7,341 nt of DNA, taken from contig WRDE01000095.1 of assembly GCA_009783605.1 (NCBI GenBank), forward strand, positions 1 through 7,341, written 5' to 3'. Source of the stretch: Oscillospiraceae bacterium. GTDB lineage: Bacteria > Bacillota > Clostridia > Oscillospirales > Acutalibacteraceae. The position numbers and the translations under genes were made by a program. Of the stretch, positions 5,301 to 7,341 are shown piece by piece (position 1 is the stretch's first letter; each line of letters opens with the position of its first letter). The notes beneath the pieces were generated by a model. It did no database searches, had not been told where the DNA came from, and saw only the letters and a list, made by a program, of their open reading frames with translations.

Positions 5301-7316
5301 ATGAAAAATCTGGCTAAAAACATGAAAATCCGAACCAAACTGCTGGCGTCGTTCCTGTTTATCTCGCTGATTACCATTGTCATTATCCTGATCGCGGCGA
5401 TGGATATCAATGATACGATCGGTATTTCCGGGGAACTGCATGACAGAGTGGTCATGCCGCTGGGGTATTTATCGGATGCGACCACCGTGGTGGAGCGGAT
5501 AAAAGTAGACGGGCGGAATGCGCTTCTTAGCGCCGGTGAGCACGAAAAGCTGGAAGAGATTTTTACAAAAATTTCCCAAAATATCGAAAAAGTACAGGAT
5601 CTGATGAATAAATTTGAATCGGCCATGGTTTCGGAAAAAGCAAGGGCATCATTTGTCGGCGCGTCGGAAGCATTGACGAAATACATCGGATATGTAGACG
5701 TATTCCATGAGCATTTGAAGAATGACCAGACTGAAAAAGCGCTCGACTACATGGAGAGCACCCTTTCGCCGGGTTCCAATGCGGTCATGGACCATCTGTC
5801 GGAACTGATCACGATCAAGCTTGAAAAGGGGCAGGAACTAACCACCAACTCTATTTCCAATTCAGAAACCGCCTTTTCCTGGTTGGTGGCGCTGACGTCG
5901 GCGGGCCTGTTAATCGTCATAAGCGCCGGAATTTATTTCTCGACCACCATCAGCAAACCGTTGGTGCAGGGCGTCGAGATTATGCAGAAGGCGGCGGATG
6001 GCGATTTCTCAGTCCGGCTGCCGGAGCATTACGGCGCCGAGATCGGGCAGCTGTTCAGCACCTGCAACGCGCTGAACAGCTATAATGATCAAAGTGTCAC
6101 CAACCTGCGCGACGCCATCGGCAAGATGCGGGATACCGCACAGCATATGCTGGATATCTCGGCCCATATGGCGGCTAACAGCAGGGGTCTGAACGAGCAG
6201 ACCTCCTTTGTCAGTACCGCCACCGAGGAATTTTCAGCGGGGATGACCCAGTCCTCCTCCTCCCTCTCGACTGCCAGCACCCATATCAGCGCCGTGGCGT
6301 CGTCGATCGAGGAGATCAACTCCGCCATCAGCACCGTGGCGGCGGCGGCCGAGCAGACCAGCGCCCGGGTGGAGCAGTCCAGCGCATTGGTGGACAGTAT
6401 CCAGAACAGCATCGCCAAGGCCTCCGACTCGGTCGCCGTTGTATCCGGCGCTTTCAACAGCGTGGCCGGAAGCGTGGAGGAGATCAACAAATCCATCTCG
6501 GTGGTGAGCGAGCACTGCTCCGCCACGCTGGATAAGATGTCCGACGCCGACGACAAGGCGAAGAATACCAACGCCATCATCCAGCGGTTGGAGACTGCCA
6601 GCCGGCAGATCGGCAAGATCGTCAGCGTCATCAGCGATATCGCCGACCAGACCAATATGCTGGCGCTGAACGCCGCCATCGAGGCGGCCGGCGCCGGGGA
6701 GGCCGGAAAGGGCTTTATGGTGGTGGCCAACGAGGTCAAGGAGCTGGCCAAGCAGACCGCCGACGCCACCGACGAGATCGCCGACCAGATCGAGAATATG
6801 CAGAAGAATATGCCGGACGCGGTCGGCGCGGTGTCCGAGATCACGGTGATCATCAACAGCATGACCGGGTTCATGAATTCCCTGACACAGGAGATCGCCC
6901 AGCAGGGCCGGCGCAGCAACCAGATTGCCGACGAGTCGGCCGCCTCCGCCCGGCGGATGAGCGAGATATCCACCGAGATCAGCCGGATCTCGGAGAACGC
7001 CGTCTCGGTGACCCGGACGGTGGCGGACTCCACTAAGGGGGTCAACGAGATCGCCAAATCCACCGCCGAGCTGGTGATCGGGTCGCAGGAGATCGCGATG
7101 AACTCCGAACGGGCGTCCAACAATATCAGCGAGATCAACCGCGCCACCAAAGAGATGGCGATAGGGCTGGCCGATATCTCGAAAAATATCCAGCTTATCC
7201 ACGAGGAATCCGGCGGGGTCCAGCAGAGCGCCGATTCGGCCAAGCTGGCCAGTGAACAGCTGTTGCAGACCGCCAGCGACACGGAGGAGTTCATATCAAC
7301 ATTCAAAACCAGCTGA
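5301..7316 (+). CDS. Methyl-accepting chemotaxis protein with four-helix sensor and HAMP domain
   Basis: This encodes a 671-residue membrane chemoreceptor that controls CheA through CheW. In order: a short basic N-terminus; transmembrane helix 1 at about 14-33; an extracytoplasmic region at about 34-192, mostly helical and similar in size to a four-helix-bundle sensor; transmembrane helix 2 at about 193-213; HAMP at about 214-267 (ISKPL, AEIGQL); and a long coiled-coil signalling domain. Its hairpin tip is at 447-483 (IADQTNMLALNAAIEAAG then AGEAGKGFMVVANEVKELA). The tip is nearly canonical but has Gly where many receptors have Arg (EAARAGE), and Met for Ala in GFAVVA. Sites matching the methylation pattern are E309-E310, E337-E338 and E662-E663, so CheR/CheB adaptation is likely. 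No C-terminal CheR-binding pentapeptide is seen. Each arm is about 190-200 residues, longer than in classical receptors. The ligand cannot be predicted. Confidence 0.94.
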   Translation: MKNLAKNMKIRTKLLASFLFISLITIVIILIAAMDINDTIGISGELHDRVVMPLGYLSDATTVVERIKVDGRNALLSAGEHEKLEEIFTKISQNIEKVQDLMNKFESAMVSEKARASFVGASEALTKYIGYVDVFHEHLKNDQTEKALDYMESTLSPGSNAVMDHLSELITIKLEKGQELTTNSISNSETAFSWLVALTSAGLLIVISAGIYFSTTISKPLVQGVEIMQKAADGDFSVRLPEHYGAEIGQLFSTCNALNSYNDQSVTNLRDAIGKMRDTAQHMLDISAHMAANSRGLNEQTSFVSTATEEFSAGMTQSSSSLSTASTHISAVASSIEEINSAISTVAAAAEQTSARVEQSSALVDSIQNSIAKASDSVAVVSGAFNSVAGSVEEINKSISVVSEHCSATLDKMSDADDKAKNTNAIIQRLETASRQIGKIVSVISDIADQTNMLALNAAIEAAGAGEAGKGFMVVANEVKELAKQTADATDEIADQIENMQKNMPDAVGAVSEITVIINSMTGFMNSLTQEIAQQGRRSNQIADESAASARRMSEISTEISRISENAVSVTRTVADSTKGVNEIAKSTAELVIGSQEIAMNSERASNNISEINRATKEMAIGLADISKNIQLIHEESGGVQQSADSAKLASEQLLQTASDTEEFISTFKTS

Positions 7317-7341
7317 TGACCGGTTTGCGGGTATTGATCGC
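7316..7341 (+). CDS. Start of a further gene, probably a receiver-domain protein (partial)
   Basis: An ATG at 7316-7318 overlaps the receptor TGA stop by one base (TGATG). It opens a frame reading MTGLRVLIA to the window edge. Receiver proteins such as CheB and CheY often begin with an xIRVLIxDDS-type strand, and a CheB here would suit the methylation sites in the receptor. No ribosome site lies directly upstream, so translation would depend on coupling to the receptor gene. Only nine residues are visible, so the family call is tentative. Confidence 0.5.

Noticed and set aside
6089..7306. Long open frames on the minus strand (405 and 322 residues) opposite the receptor gene
   Set aside because: They mirror the repetitive, GC-rich coding strand, have low-complexity translations and lack a ribosome site. 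The plus frame has clear receptor domains.

Overview
The window looks like chromosomal DNA from a Clostridia-type Firmicute, possibly of the Oscillospirales. This is an inference. It rests on strong AGGAGG-type ribosome sites, sigma-A-like promoters, an AT-rich intergenic run of TCAATTA heptamers, and a lipoprotein whose core resembles secreted proteins I associate with that group. No rRNA, tRNA, CRISPR array, transposase or integrase is visible, and no stretch over 300 bases lacks a gene. The longest gaps are about 186, 146 and 116 bases, and their contents are listed.

Layout from left to right: (1) AT-rich direct repeats at the left edge. (2) A minus-strand lipoprotein gene (73-924) with a tandem-repeat linker just after its lipid-anchored cysteine, and its own promoter near 1052-1081. 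(3) A minus-strand response regulator (1111-1941) with two receiver domains and no output domain; the first receiver is degenerate and the second looks functional. (4) A compact divergent promoter region (1942-2087). Here the regulator promoter and the plus-strand promoter appear to share one palindromic -35 element, TTGCAA. (5) A plus-strand chemosensory cluster: a CheA kinase with two C-terminal CheW-like domains (2088-4673), a gap with heptamer repeats and a hairpin holding a ribosome site, a CheW adaptor (4790-5287), a two-transmembrane chemoreceptor (5301-7316), and the first nine codons of a further gene. That last gene overlaps the receptor stop codon and begins MTGLRVLIA, as receiver proteins such as CheB or CheY often do.

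Together the genes read as one signalling array. The receptor senses outside or at the membrane, CheW couples it to CheA, CheA autophosphorylates on His46 of its Hpt domain, and the phosphoryl group passes to receivers. Candidate receivers are the double-receiver protein encoded divergently and the protein starting at 7316. The CheA sequence (for example LANEMILVRNQML and MLTRMQP) and the receptor tip (EAAGAGEAGKGF) look to me more like the alternative-cellular-function type of chemosensory system than the classical flagellar one. No flagellar or pilus genes are in view, so the output is unknown. The lipoprotein has its own promoter and probably has no connection to the array.

The components are known families. 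The less ordinary points are the shared -35 divergent promoter, the hairpin around the cheW ribosome site, the degenerate-plus-active receiver pair, the double CheW-like tail on CheA and the long receptor arms. All were read by eye, without database searches.
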